From Flavobacteriales bacterium (lineage in GTDB: Bacteria; Bacteroidota; Bacteroidia; Flavobacteriales_C; GCA-002722245), in NCBI GenBank assembly GCA_002722245.1, contig PBLA01000019.1, positions 85,036 to 149,035 on the forward strand: a stretch of 64,000 bases of DNA, written 5' to 3'. How positions within the stretch are numbered: position 1 is the stretch's first letter; each line of letters opens with the position of its first letter. This document shows positions 9,708-18,299 of this stretch, in pieces. The notes beneath the pieces are model-generated. The model was given only the letters and a program-made list of their open reading frames with translations, made no database searches and was not told the DNA's origin. The translations under genes and the position numbers were made by a program.

Positions 9708-10721
9708 TTAATCGTAGTATTGGATTTCTCGTTCCGCTATTTGGTAGGGTTTTGTTATTTCGCTTTGGGCTAAATAAGATACACGTTTTGTCCAATTACC
9801 TTTTGAGTCGTACTCATATTTGAAGGTGCTTTTATCTCTTAAAGACCCATCTGAGTTATACCAAGCATCTTCTATTTGATTCCTATTATCATCGTATTTG
9901 TAAACTTTTTTCGATTCTAAAGATCCCTTTAAATCACTACGACCATACTCTATTTTATTTCCTTTATCATCGTATTTCCAAGTCTCTAATCTTAAAGACC
10001 CATTTGATTTATATTCAGCATATTCTATTTTATTTCCTTTCTCATCGTACTTCCAAGTGACATTAATATATAAGGTAGACCTATAATAACAAGCCCTTTC
10101 TATTTTATTTCCTTTCTCATCGTACTTGTAAATATATTTATAATTTAAAGACCCGTCTGAGTTGTACGTAGCGCATTCTATTTTATTTCCATTATTATCG
10201 TACTTGTAGGTGTAGGTGTGTTTTGTATTATTAATCAATGAATCATTTGTATTATAATGAACATTCTCTATTTGATTTCCTTTCTCATCATATTTGTAAG
10301 TGTCTTTCCGAGTTAAAGACCCATCTGAGTTGTACGTAGCGCATTCTATTTGATTTCCTTTCTTATCGTACTTGGAAGTGTCTGTCCAATATATAGACCC
10401 ATGTGATTTATACTTAGCCCATTCTATTTTATTTCCATTATCATCGTACTTCCAAGTCTCCTTCTGTTCTAAAGACCCATCTGAGTTATAATCAGCAAAT
10501 TCTGTTTTATTTCCTTTATAATCGTATTTAAAAGTATATTTCTCATATAAATTGCCTTTTTGAAGCTCTCCGAATTTTTCAACGGATCTATATTGAGTTT
10601 CAGTTACTGATTTAACCTTTCCCTTTAGATTTTCTTTTTCCAAATCAGTCTGCTTCTCCTCTTTTTGAGAAAAAGCAACAAGAAATAAACCCACAAAAAA
10701 TAATGATAAAACTTTTTTCAT
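9708..10721 (-). CDS. Secreted protein with ten YD/RHS-like repeats
   Basis: 337 aa beginning with a signal peptide (MKKVLSLFFVGLFLVAFSQ). From about residue 64 to 315 the protein is built from ten imperfect copies of a ~25-residue unit with the core KYDxxGNxIExAxYNSDGSL. This resembles YD/RHS-type and YwqK-type beta repeats, so it probably forms an elongated beta structure outside the cytoplasm. No catalytic motif, no lipobox cysteine and no toxin or C-terminal sorting domain was recognised. It stands alone, with 84 bp to the VanZ-like gene, and the tRNA-Arg locus lies upstream. Function unknown. Confidence 0.75.
   Translation of the reverse strand: MKKVLSLFFVGLFLVAFSQKEEKQTDLEKENLKGKVKSVTETQYRSVEKFGELQKGNLYEKYTFKYDYKGNKTEFADYNSDGSLEQKETWKYDDNGNKIEWAKYKSHGSIYWTDTSKYDKKGNQIECATYNSDGSLTRKDTYKYDEKGNQIENVHYNTNDSLINNTKHTYTYKYDNNGNKIECATYNSDGSLNYKYIYKYDEKGNKIERACYYRSTLYINVTWKYDEKGNKIEYAEYKSNGSLRLETWKYDDKGNKIEYGRSDLKGSLESKKVYKYDDNRNQIEDAWYNSDGSLRDKSTFKYEYDSKGNWTKRVSYLAQSEITKPYQIAEREIQYYD
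9777..10532 (-). repeat. Intragenic tandem repeats of about 75 bp
   Basis: The DNA coding the YD-like region repeats every 72-87 bp. Short stretches such as tctattttatttcctttctc (plus strand) recur almost unchanged in several units. Ten protein units (KYDxxGN) can be counted. Near-identical DNA in adjacent units means copy number could change by slippage or recombination. Confidence 0.8.
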
Positions 10722-10801
10722 AGAACTAAATTAAAACAATAACTGATTAATTAAGTAAATAGAGGTTTTGTGGGTAAAAAACTGGGTAAACTCTAAAACC
10801 A

Positions 10802-10842
10802 AAAAAGGGCAACAGTTTATTTATCAACCAGTTACCCTTTTT
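10802..10842. terminator. Candidate bidirectional hairpin terminator
   Basis: AAAAAGGGCAAC at 10802-10813 pairs with GTTACCCTTTTT at 10831-10842, 12 bp with one mismatch, around a 17-nt loop. Both strands end in T-runs. It lies upstream of the repeat-protein gene and 130 bp past the tRNA-Arg terminator. No gene clearly feeds into it, so it may be a remnant. Confidence 0.5.
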
Positions 10843-10950
10843 ATTTGGGACCTCGCAGAAACGATGTTTGGAGGAGAAAGTCCCTTTGGACTTTCGGTAT
10901 AGTTTCGGTTTATCGAAAGCAGTTTTGAAAAAACTGAAGGTGCGTGGGAC

Positions 10951-11032
10951 TTCGGGGTTTGAATCCCTCACACAAAAAAAGCCCAGCTAATGCTGAGCTT
11001 CTTTGTGACCTCGCAGGGATTCAACCCCCGAA
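10951..11032. repeat. Inverted copy of tRNA-Arg T-arm forming an 82-bp palindrome
   Basis: An 18-nt sequence at 10951-10968 (plus strand) matches the T-arm of the adjacent tRNA-Arg (minus strand, 11015-11032) at 17 of 18 positions. The tRNA terminator hairpin lies in the middle. In addition a 10-nt direct repeat gacctcgcag occurs at 10849-10858 and at the tRNA 3' end, 11007-11016. Such partial tRNA copies are typical of attachment-site scars left by integrated elements, but no integrase is present. Confidence 0.6.
10974..11000 (-). terminator. Terminator of tRNA-Arg
   Basis: On the minus strand AAGCTCAGC and GCTGGGCTT form a 9-bp stem (one G-U) around ATTA, followed by seven T. It starts 6 nt past the tRNA discriminator base. 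Confidence 0.8.
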
Positions 11033-11079
11033 CCTCCTGAGCCGTAATCAGGTGCTCTATTCAGTTAAGCTACAAGGCC
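11006..11079 (-). tRNA. tRNA-Arg (ACG), divergent elbow
   Basis: 74 nt fold as a cloverleaf read on the minus strand: acceptor GGCCTTG/CGAGGTC with two wobble pairs, D-stem GCTT/GAGC, anticodon stem CCTGA/TCAGG around TTACGGC giving anticodon ACG, T-stem CGGGG/CCCTG, discriminator A. CCA is not encoded. The T-loop reads GTTGAAT instead of TTCGAAT, and the D-loop lacks the usual GG (GA instead). The change C56 to T is matched by G19 to A, so a 19-56 Watson-Crick pair is still possible. It is either a functional divergent tRNA or a decaying copy; a terminator is present. Confidence 0.8.
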
Positions 11080-11157
11080 AATAACGGTGCAAAGATAGCG
11101 TTTTTTTTGCTGAAAAACCTAATTCTCATAGTCTATCAATTCCTCACAAGATGAAAT

Positions 11158-12015
11158 TCACACCTCTTCTTTTGCCTTTTTTAACCCAATCATTATTGGA
11201 ATTGATGCCGTAAAGTACATAAACAAACTATACACTGCTGCAGGAAAACCATACGCTATATTAATCAGTGAAGAAATCTGAATAGCCAATGTTCCATTTT
11301 GGTTACCCGATTCCAGACAAATCGCCAAGGCTTGTTTAAAACTCAATCGAGCAAAACGCGCAGTGATATACCCGAGGAGCATCGTGGCAACATTTAATGT
11401 AAAAACAATCGCAAATGATTCAGAAACTCTTTCCACTAACTGAGCACGTTCCTTAATAACAATACCTACAATAACCAGAATAATAATTAATGTACTTGCT
11501 ATTCGTACAGGTTTATCCATTCTTGCAGCAACATCTGGCTTTTTGTTTTTCACAATCATTCCTATTGTTAATGGAACCGCTATAATTGCAAGTAAAGCTC
11601 CTATAATATCTTTTACGGGAGAAACGATTTCATCACCAGAAGAGGTGAATTCACCCAAAGCAAAATTGACAATAATTGGAATTGTAATAATCGTAACAAC
11701 ACTATTCACAGCAGTTAAGGTTACCGATAATGCGGTATCTCCTTTGGCTAGATGGGTTACTAAATTTGAAGTAGGTCCACCAGGACAAGCCGATAAAATC
11801 ATAACTCCAATCGCAATTTCGTTCGAAACATCAAAAAACTGAGTCAAACCAAAAGCAATCAGCGGTAAAAGAATAATTTGATTCAAAAACCCAATAAAAA
11901 CAGCTTTAGGAAAACGTAACACGCGCTTAAAATCAGCGGTTGTAAGGCTCAAGCCCATCCCTATCATAATAATGAATAGAGCAACAATTAAAAATATTTT
12001 AGAACCTGAATCCAT
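11158..12015 (-). CDS. BASS-family sodium-dependent transporter
   Basis: 285 aa integral membrane protein with about nine hydrophobic segments. The BASS (bile acid:sodium symporter) signature is clear around residues 75-115: SACPGGPTSNLVTHLAKGD followed by TALSVTLTAVNS, which in the family forms part of the sodium and substrate sites at the helix crossover. Bacterial members transport organic anions such as pantoate or keto acids; the substrate here cannot be inferred. C-terminus ends LKKAKEEV. It is a single gene, divergent from the phosphatase gene at 12137. Confidence 0.88.
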   Translation of the reverse strand: MDSGSKIFLIVALFIIMIGMGLSLTTADFKRVLRFPKAVFIGFLNQIILLPLIAFGLTQFFDVSNEIAIGVMILSACPGGPTSNLVTHLAKGDTALSVTLTAVNSVVTIITIPIIVNFALGEFTSSGDEIVSPVKDIIGALLAIIAVPLTIGMIVKNKKPDVAARMDKPVRIASTLIIILVIVGIVIKERAQLVERVSESFAIVFTLNVATMLLGYITARFARLSFKQALAICLESGNQNGTLAIQISSLINIAYGFPAAVYSLFMYFTASIPIMIGLKKAKEEV

Positions 12016-12136
12016 GGCTTATTTTTTAAAAAATTCACACCCTCTTATACACTCATCCCTTGAAAAGGTTTTTATCACAAAAACAGGCCTTAACAGCCGC
12101 ATCTCTCTCGTAAAATAATATCCTTATTTTCGCAAT

Positions 12137-12598
12137 ATGAAAATATTGATGGTCTGTTTAGGCAATATTTGTCGATCTCCTGTGGCTGAAGGAGTAATGA
12201 AAGAAAAAGTATTGAAATATGAGTTAAACATTCAAGTTGATAGTGCCGGCACAAGTGGGTGGCATGATGGTGAATTGCCCGATAGTAGATCAATCGCTAA
12301 TGCAAAGGAAAATGGAATTAACATCTCTAATCAGCGTTCCAGAAAAGTAATTCCTTCAGATTTTGAAGAATTCGACATCATTTATGCGATGGATGAGACA
12401 AACTACCAAAATTTACTTCACATGTCTCCCGAAAAGCACCATCATAAAATAAAGATGATCCTGAATGAACCATACCCTGATCAAAACAAAAGTGTCCCTG
12501 ACCCTTATTATGGGAATGATGGCTTTCAGCTCGTTTTTGATTTACTCAATGAAGCATGCGAAGAGATCGCTAAAAACTTAATGAAAGAGTATGAATAA
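12137..12598 (+). CDS. Low-molecular-weight protein-tyrosine phosphatase
   Basis: 153 aa cytoplasmic phosphatase. The active-site loop CLGNICRS occupies residues 7-14 (C-X5-R), and the general acid Asp lies in the later DPYYG motif near residue 121, both as expected. Length is typical. Family members remove phosphate from tyrosine kinases of exopolysaccharide systems, from protein arginine-phosphate, or from small molecules; none of these partners is encoded nearby. The stop overlaps the next gene's start by 8 bp, so translation is probably coupled. Confidence 0.92.
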   Translation: MKILMVCLGNICRSPVAEGVMKEKVLKYELNIQVDSAGTSGWHDGELPDSRSIANAKENGINISNQRSRKVIPSDFEEFDIIYAMDETNYQNLLHMSPEKHHHKIKMILNEPYPDQNKSVPDPYYGNDGFQLVFDLLNEACEEIAKNLMKEYE

Positions 12599-13298
12599 AG
12601 GTGTTTTATATCTTATACCCTGTCCAATCGGAGAAAACCTTCCAAAGGACGTACTTCCAAAACACACGCTTCAAACAGTGCACTCCTTGGATCATTTCAT
12701 TGTAGAAAATGAGAAAACAAGCAGAAGATTTCTGCGTGCAGCTGATCACCCAAAAGCCATTCGTGATTTAGCTTTCGAAACACTCAATAAACATACTCCT
12801 GAATCAGAAATTAATAGTTTTTTAGCCCCACTCTTTGAAGGAAATTCAGTAGGTATAATAAGTGAAGCGGGATGCCCCGGCGTAGCAGATCCCGGCGCTC
12901 AGGTAGTACATGAAGCCCATAAAAAAGGAATACAAGTAATCCCTTTAATTGGCCCATCCTCTATATTACTAGCCTTGATGGCAAGTGGATTTAACGGCCA
13001 ATCGTTCAGCTTTGTTGGGTATTTACCAAAAGACAAAAAAGAGTTAAAGAACAGAATTAAAGATTTAGAAGCGTTAAGTAAAAAATATAATCAGACACAA
13101 CTGTTTATTGAAACTCCTTTTAGAAACTCTCAACTTTTAGAAAACCTTAAAGCGTTTTGCGCTCCTTCAACTAGGATTTCTATCGCTGCAAATATTAATC
13201 AAGAAAATGAAATCATTCAAACAATGCCGATTTCCAAACTTCAACCAAATAGGTTGAAAATTCATAAAATTCCCGCTGTATTTAGTTTAATGGCATGA
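12591..13298 (+). CDS. RsmI-like SAM-dependent methyltransferase
   Basis: 235 aa, tetrapyrrole-methylase fold. Motifs include an N-terminal LYLIPCPIGENLP, ENEKTSRRFL, then SEAGCPGVADPGAQVV and IGPSSILLALMASG, which match RsmI, the 16S rRNA C1402 2'-O-methyltransferase. It is shorter and more divergent than canonical RsmI (about 280 aa), and the first glycine-rich loop reads PCPIGE rather than PTPIGN. Bacteroidota often carry both a true RsmI and this paralogue, so the rRNA target is not certain. Coupled to the phosphatase gene by an 8-bp overlap. Confidence 0.8.
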   Translation: MNKGVLYLIPCPIGENLPKDVLPKHTLQTVHSLDHFIVENEKTSRRFLRAADHPKAIRDLAFETLNKHTPESEINSFLAPLFEGNSVGIISEAGCPGVADPGAQVVHEAHKKGIQVIPLIGPSSILLALMASGFNGQSFSFVGYLPKDKKELKNRIKDLEALSKKYNQTQLFIETPFRNSQLLENLKAFCAPSTRISIAANINQENEIIQTMPISKLQPNRLKIHKIPAVFSLMA

Positions 13299-13317
13299 AT
13301 AAAGCAGAAATTTAATT

Positions 13318-13338
13318 AAACATGGGGATCCATGTTTT
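13318..13338. terminator. Candidate hairpin terminator between convergent genes
   Basis: AAACATGG and CCATGTTT form a perfect 8-bp stem around GGAT, with a short T-run on the plus side and an AT-rich run on the other. It sits between the RsmI-like gene and the convergent lipoprotein gene. Confidence 0.5.
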
Positions 13339-13368
13339 CATCTAAATATCATTTCAACTGTTTTGGTA

Positions 13369-13917
13369 TTATGGTTCAGTATCGCATATTAGTATTTCGT
13401 GGGTTTGTACTAGCTTAAAGGTATCTGTATTCCAAATATCAAGCATATCTCCAAAATAACAAGAGTCACAATATTTTATATTTAAAGGAGAGTCTTCGTA
13501 AGGATCTCTAGCTAATGTGATAATACCTGTCTTTGAAACAGTATGATTTCCCAAATTACAATTTAGTTCAAAAGTCAACTTCTCGTCTTTTATAAATGAC
13601 TGCTTATCGTCATAAGGCGTACACCATATAACCGAACTATCTTTAGTTGAGGCATACACTTCCTCTCCCATTTCATTCTTCAAAACAAAATTGAGATTTG
13701 TCATTTTTGGCTTTGATTTTATACAAATCAAATCACATATACCATCAGCGTTTGGAGAGTAAATATTAGGTATAAATATAAACTCGTCTTTTGAAAATTT
13801 TACAATATTATTACTTTCACAATGAACAATTAATTGTTCTTCTTGCACTTCCTTACTCTCATTTTTATTACACGATAACAAGGAAAAAATAATTATTAAA
13901 CATAAAAAATTGTTCAT
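13369..13917 (-). CDS. Lipoprotein with CHU_C-like SPNADG motif
   Basis: 182 aa. The signal peptide ends in a lipobox (MNNFLCLIIIFSLLSC, cysteine at residue 16). After a short charged linker comes FIPNIYSPNADGICDLI, close to the PNxxTPNGDGxND pattern that opens gliding-motility C-terminal (CHU_C) domains, then beta-strand-like sequence with several cysteines. CHU_C modules are normally C-terminal sorting domains of large secreted proteins; here it makes up most of a small lipoprotein. Single gene; function unknown. Confidence 0.6.
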   Translation of the reverse strand: MNNFLCLIIIFSLLSCNKNESKEVQEEQLIVHCESNNIVKFSKDEFIFIPNIYSPNADGICDLICIKSKPKMTNLNFVLKNEMGEEVYASTKDSSVIWCTPYDDKQSFIKDEKLTFELNCNLGNHTVSKTGIITLARDPYEDSPLNIKYCDSCYFGDMLDIWNTDTFKLVQTHEILICDTEP

Positions 13918-14067
13918 CTTTTTTTTAACCGAAGATAAAAAACATCTTCTTTATCAGCATGAATATGATGAAGTCAAATAATCGTTAAAAACACATCAAA
14001 CTGCTCGGGAGTTTAACAAATAATAATCTCTAATCATTTCTTAACAGATTTGAATTAACTTGGTATT

Positions 14068-16389
14068 GTGGGATGGAGAAAAGCACATAAAAACAAATGG
14101 TTTAAGGCTTTTACTAGTCTTTTTACCCTACTTTTCATTTATTGGCTCTTTTGCCTCCCCTCCACTTATTTTAAATTCCCTACAAGCACCATTATTGAAT
14201 CCAGTAATGGCGATTTACTGAGTGCGCGAATTGCAGAGGATGGTCAATGGCGATTTCCGCTCACCGATTCAGTTCCCGAAAAATTTAAACAGTGCATTAT
14301 TCAGTTTGAAGACAAACGATTTGAAAAACACTGGGGAATTAGTTTGCCCGCCATAGGAAGGGCGCTATATCAAAATCTATCTGCAGGCAAAGTGGTTTCA
14401 GGTGGAAGCACGATCACCATGCAAACAGTTCGATTAATGCGAAAAAACCCACCCAGAACACTCTGGCAAAAACTCATTGAAATCCTTTGGGCCACTCGAT
14501 TAGAAGTTGCAGAAAGTAAAAATGACATATTAAACTATTATTCAACCTATGCCCCATTTGGTGGGAATGTGGTTGGATTAGAAACAGCCTCTTGGCGATA
14601 TTATGGAAAACCTGCGCATGAACTTACATGGGCTCAATCCGCTACCTTAGCCGTTCTTCCCAATGCGCCCAGTTTAATTTTCCCTGGAAAAAATCACAAT
14701 TTATTACTTGCAAAACGAAATAAACTTTTAAAAAAACTACTGGAAAAAAAAATCATCACCCCAGAGGAACATCAACTCAGTTTAATTGAGCAACTTCCCA
14801 AGAAACCACACCCTCTTCCTCAGCATGCTCCTCATTTATTAAACAACATTGCTCAAACTCAAGGCGCTAAGCATAAAACATCAATTCATTACGGACTGCA
14901 GACAAGCGTAAACAAACTAATCAAAAGACACGCTACAAAACTCAGAAGAAACAACATAAATAATGTAGCTGTCATTGTTACAGATGTACGCACTGGAAAA
15001 ATAATCAGCTACAATGGAAATGTTGTTGGCATGGGCTTCAATCACAACGAGGCTGTCAATATGATTAATGCACCAAGAAGCTCAGGGAGTATTTTAAAAC
15101 CCTTTTTATATTGTCAAGCTTTTGACGAAGGGTATATAACGCCACATTCATTACTTCCTGATGTCCCCACCTATTACAAAGGATACACCCCACAAAACTA
15201 TGCCCAAACCTATGCCGGTGCTGTTCCTGCCAATAAAAGTTTAGCGCAGTCTTTAAACATTCCGGCTGTACGATTATTAGAAAAAGTGGAGCTCAACAAT
15301 TTCTACCATAAGCTTCAATCTCTCCCTATATCCACTATTGACAAATCAGCAAATCACTATGGATTATCCTTAATTCTCGGAGGGGCAGAAACAAACCTAT
15401 GGGATTTAAATAACGCCTACAGAATGATGGCATGGCATGCTACGCAAATAAAAGAACAAAGTGAATTCCCCCGCACCTCTGTTTTTCCGGGAAAAATAAC
15501 AGAGAAGGGTGCCTCAAATTTTGGACAAGGTGCCTTGTATCTTACCTTGAATTCAATGCTTGAAGTAATTCGACCCGGAAACGAATCCAATTGGAAAGTA
15601 TTTAACAGCTCGCGGAAAGTGGCCTGGAAAACGGGGACATCATTTGGTTTTAGAGATGCATGGGCAATTGGCATTACCCCTGAATACGTGGTAAGTGTTT
15701 GGGTGGGAAACTCCACAGGTCAAGGCCGACCAGGTATAATTGGTGTTCAGGCAGCTGCCCCTGTACTTTTTGACGTATTTAATCTATTGCCCGAAACCAC
15801 ATGGTTCAATGAACCACTCACCGATTTCAAACCCATTTCAATTTGTGCATCAAGTGGTTACAGATCCAGTGAACATTGTCCAATTACACAAAACATAAAA
15901 TTAAACCAAAGAGCAAATGATGTTCCTAAATGCATCTACCACAAAACAATTCATTTAAACAAAGAGAAAACGCATCAGGTCACTAGTGATTGCTACAATG
16001 TGTATGAAATGGTAAAAGAAAAATGGTTTGTATTACCTGGTCTTATGGAGCATTATTACAAAACCGTTCATGCAAACTACAAATCTCCACCGCCTTTTTT
16101 AGACCTGTGCGGTATTCAAACTCATTCAGGCATCATGAAAATTATCTATCCTAAAAAAATAAGTAAAATACATCTTCCTGTAAACCTAGAAGGCAAACTA
16201 GAAAAAGTAAATTTTGAAGCCACTCATCGTGAAAAAGACGGCATTATCTTTTGGCACATCGATGATGAATTTGTGGGTACTACGGAAACCCTACACCAAA
16301 TTAGTGTACAACCAAAAGAAGGTGAACATCAATTAAAATTAGTGGATCAAAAAGGTAATGTATTTGAACAGAAATTCACGATTTACTAA
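14068..16389 (+). CDS. pbpC: Penicillin-binding protein 1C
   Basis: 773 aa bifunctional class A peptidoglycan synthase. A membrane anchor at residues 13-31 is followed by a GT51 glycosyltransferase domain (QFEDKRFEKHWG with catalytic Glu81; GGSTITMQTVRL), then a transpeptidase domain with SILK at 341-344, SLN, and WKTGTS near 521. The C-terminal ~90 residues match the BiPBP_C beta domain typical of the PbpC subfamily. Start is GTG at 14068; an ATG 5 nt downstream is out of frame. The alpha-2-macroglobulin gene often paired with pbpC is not adjacent. It is followed by the DUF2233 gene on the same strand. Confidence 0.93.
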   Translation: MGWRKAHKNKWFKAFTSLFTLLFIYWLFCLPSTYFKFPTSTIIESSNGDLLSARIAEDGQWRFPLTDSVPEKFKQCIIQFEDKRFEKHWGISLPAIGRALYQNLSAGKVVSGGSTITMQTVRLMRKNPPRTLWQKLIEILWATRLEVAESKNDILNYYSTYAPFGGNVVGLETASWRYYGKPAHELTWAQSATLAVLPNAPSLIFPGKNHNLLLAKRNKLLKKLLEKKIITPEEHQLSLIEQLPKKPHPLPQHAPHLLNNIAQTQGAKHKTSIHYGLQTSVNKLIKRHATKLRRNNINNVAVIVTDVRTGKIISYNGNVVGMGFNHNEAVNMINAPRSSGSILKPFLYCQAFDEGYITPHSLLPDVPTYYKGYTPQNYAQTYAGAVPANKSLAQSLNIPAVRLLEKVELNNFYHKLQSLPISTIDKSANHYGLSLILGGAETNLWDLNNAYRMMAWHATQIKEQSEFPRTSVFPGKITEKGASNFGQGALYLTLNSMLEVIRPGNESNWKVFNSSRKVAWKTGTSFGFRDAWAIGITPEYVVSVWVGNSTGQGRPGIIGVQAAAPVLFDVFNLLPETTWFNEPLTDFKPISICASSGYRSSEHCPITQNIKLNQRANDVPKCIYHKTIHLNKEKTHQVTSDCYNVYEMVKEKWFVLPGLMEHYYKTVHANYKSPPPFLDLCGIQTHSGIMKIIYPKKISKIHLPVNLEGKLEKVNFEATHREKDGIIFWHIDDEFVGTTETLHQISVQPKEGEHQLKLVDQKGNVFEQKFTIY

Positions 16390-16433
16390 CCCACACATTT
16401 AATAGCTATCCCTTGATTAAACACCTGTCCCTT

Positions 16434-17144
16434 ATGAAAAACATGATCGCAATCATCCTTTCCATCTTAATATGCCTCTCTCCAAGCGAAAAAAAACATG
16501 CGAAAAACATACTTTCTTATGAAGTAGATCTTACACGCGAAAAAGTTGAACTTGTTTGGAAAGACCATAACCATAAATTGTACAGCAATATTGGTCGTGT
16601 TTTGAATCAAGACACCACTATTTCTATGATTATGAACGCAGGAATGTATACCGTAAAACAAAACCCATTAGGGCTTTATATCGAAAACGGTAAAGTCATC
16701 ACCCCCGTGAACAAAACAGAACATGCATATGGCAACTTCTACATGCAACCAAACGGAATTTTCTACCTTCAAAATCAATGCCCGAAAATTTCACCAACCA
16801 TTGATTTCAAATTGGACACCACCATCAATTACGCTACCCAATCGGGACCACTCCTACTCATTAATGGAAACTTTCATCCAAAATTTGTAAAGGGATCAAA
16901 AAATACTCACATCCGAAATGGCGTTGGTATACTTCCTAATGGGAATCCATTATTCGCCATTTCATCAGAAAAAATAAACTTCTATGATTTTGCAAATTTC
17001 TTTAAACAAAAAGGATGCGTAAATGCACTTTATCTGGATGGTTCTATTTCAAGAGCCTACATACCTTCACAAAACCATCATGACAAAGGAGGTAAATTTG
17101 GTGTAATGATTGTTGTTAAAAACAAACCAAAATCAACAAACTAA
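16434..17144 (+). CDS. DUF2233 / phosphodiester-glycosidase-like secreted protein
   Basis: 236 aa from ATG 16434 (MKNMIAIILSILICLSPS), giving a proper signal peptide; a TTG seven codons earlier is less likely. The conserved features of the family (shared with the uncovering-enzyme fold of NAGPA) are visible: MNAGMY, NPLGLYIENGK, NGIFYLQ, TQSGPLLLING, RNGVGIL, and ALYLDGSIS near the C-terminus. Likely periplasmic or outer-membrane facing, acting on a glycan phosphodiester, but the substrate is unknown. It follows pbpC by about 40 bp, hinting at an envelope role. Its last 12 bp overlap the convergent permease gene. Confidence 0.82.
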   Translation: MKNMIAIILSILICLSPSEKKHAKNILSYEVDLTREKVELVWKDHNHKLYSNIGRVLNQDTTISMIMNAGMYTVKQNPLGLYIENGKVITPVNKTEHAYGNFYMQPNGIFYLQNQCPKISPTIDFKLDTTINYATQSGPLLLINGNFHPKFVKGSKNTHIRNGVGILPNGNPLFAISSEKINFYDFANFFKQKGCVNALYLDGSISRAYIPSQNHHDKGGKFGVMIVVKNKPKSTN

Positions 17145-18299
17145 TTTTTTCAATTTTCTTTTTACTCCAAACATAATAACCCCAGCAATTACAAGAGGGA
17201 TTAAAAAGGTAACCAAATGAAGTTCTGGGTACCCTAATTTTGCATCCACCATTACACCATGTACCCTATTAAAAAGAAGGAGTACACTCAACAAAACAAG
17301 TAATACAGTTACTCCCATATTCAAAAAGCCCGTCTTAAGGATGGAATGAATGATTGATTTTGGAGAGTACCCCAACAACACCAACATTTTAATCCGCTCT
17401 TTATTCTCCAGGACAAGCAATTGAAACTGAGCTAAATTTAATGAGACGCTAACCCCCAAAATAATAATCCCAAAAGCAAATAGAACGCCTAATGCAACCT
17501 TTAACAACAATTTAGCATTATCCAATAATGGCAACTCTCCCTCCACCTCATAATCGTTTGCTCTTAAAAAGCTTCTCAATTCCTTACTCGATGCGTCACT
17601 TACTTTTAAAACCACCATTGAGACATCTTGAACAACAGAACCTGACAATGCCTCATTGGCATAATCCAGGAAGTTTTTAGGAACCAACACACTGGTAATT
17701 CGATCTGAAAAACCCACAACTCTTGCTCGATGTTTTAGCCATTTTCCTTTTTTAGACAATGTTAAATCTACTGAAGCTTGTTTTATTGCCACCTTTGGAA
17801 TTGGTCGTTGGCCTTGACTTGGTAAAACGGCATGGTTTAGAATAGTGAGAAACTGATTGGAAATAATCACAGGAATCTCTTGCTGACCTTCCCGCCATGT
17901 AAAATCATCTAAATCAGCGTCAATAAAATCATCCTCAATGGAGGTAAAAAACATATCAAAAGCATTTCCTGCAAATTTTCCATACACCCTAAAATCATTA
18001 CTCCACAACTCACCTACATCCTCAACAAACAATTGAGACTTTATTCTATCCACTTCTTTTTTTGAAAACTTAGAGGAACTTAAACCCAGCGCCGTAGAAA
18101 CACCTATTTCCTTAGAAATTTGAATATACTCAAAAGCACCTTCCTTTTTATTTTCATTTAATAAAGAACCGAAATCAGAATAGATTTGAAAAACCGATGA
18201 AATAATCAACATACTAATAAGCATTCCTATCCCGGTTAAAACCAATTTACTTTTGGACTTTCCCTGAAACAATATTTTAGCAACAGAAACCCTCCTCAT
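17133..18299 (-). CDS. FtsX/MacB-type ABC permease
   Basis: 388 aa. One N-terminal transmembrane segment (residues ~18-38), a large extracytoplasmic domain of about 200 residues, then three C-terminal segments with the FtsX-domain charged loop KERIKMLVLLGYSPKSI. This is the four-helix layout of type VII ABC permeases (LolC/MacB/FtsX). It overlaps the ATPase gene by one base (TAATG), so they form one transporter. Preceded by a DUF4836 lipoprotein; likely an envelope mechanotransmission or lipoprotein-handling system rather than an importer. Confidence 0.85.
   Translation of the reverse strand: MRRVSVAKILFQGKSKSKLVLTGIGMLISMLIISSVFQIYSDFGSLLNENKKEGAFEYIQISKEIGVSTALGLSSSKFSKKEVDRIKSQLFVEDVGELWSNDFRVYGKFAGNAFDMFFTSIEDDFIDADLDDFTWREGQQEIPVIISNQFLTILNHAVLPSQGQRPIPKVAIKQASVDLTLSKKGKWLKHRARVVGFSDRITSVLVPKNFLDYANEALSGSVVQDVSMVVLKVSDASSKELRSFLRANDYEVEGELPLLDNAKLLLKVALGVLFAFGIIILGVSVSLNLAQFQLLVLENKERIKMLVLLGYSPKSIIHSILKTGFLNMGVTVLLVLLSVLLLFNRVHGVMVDAKLGYPELHLVTFLIPLVIAGVIMFGVKRKLKKLVC

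Noticed and set aside
10747..10971. 74-codon minus-strand frame beginning MRDSNPEVPRT
   Set aside because: It reads through the inverted T-arm copy and a hairpin; the start is the classic false translation of a tRNA T-arm. No protein-like composition.
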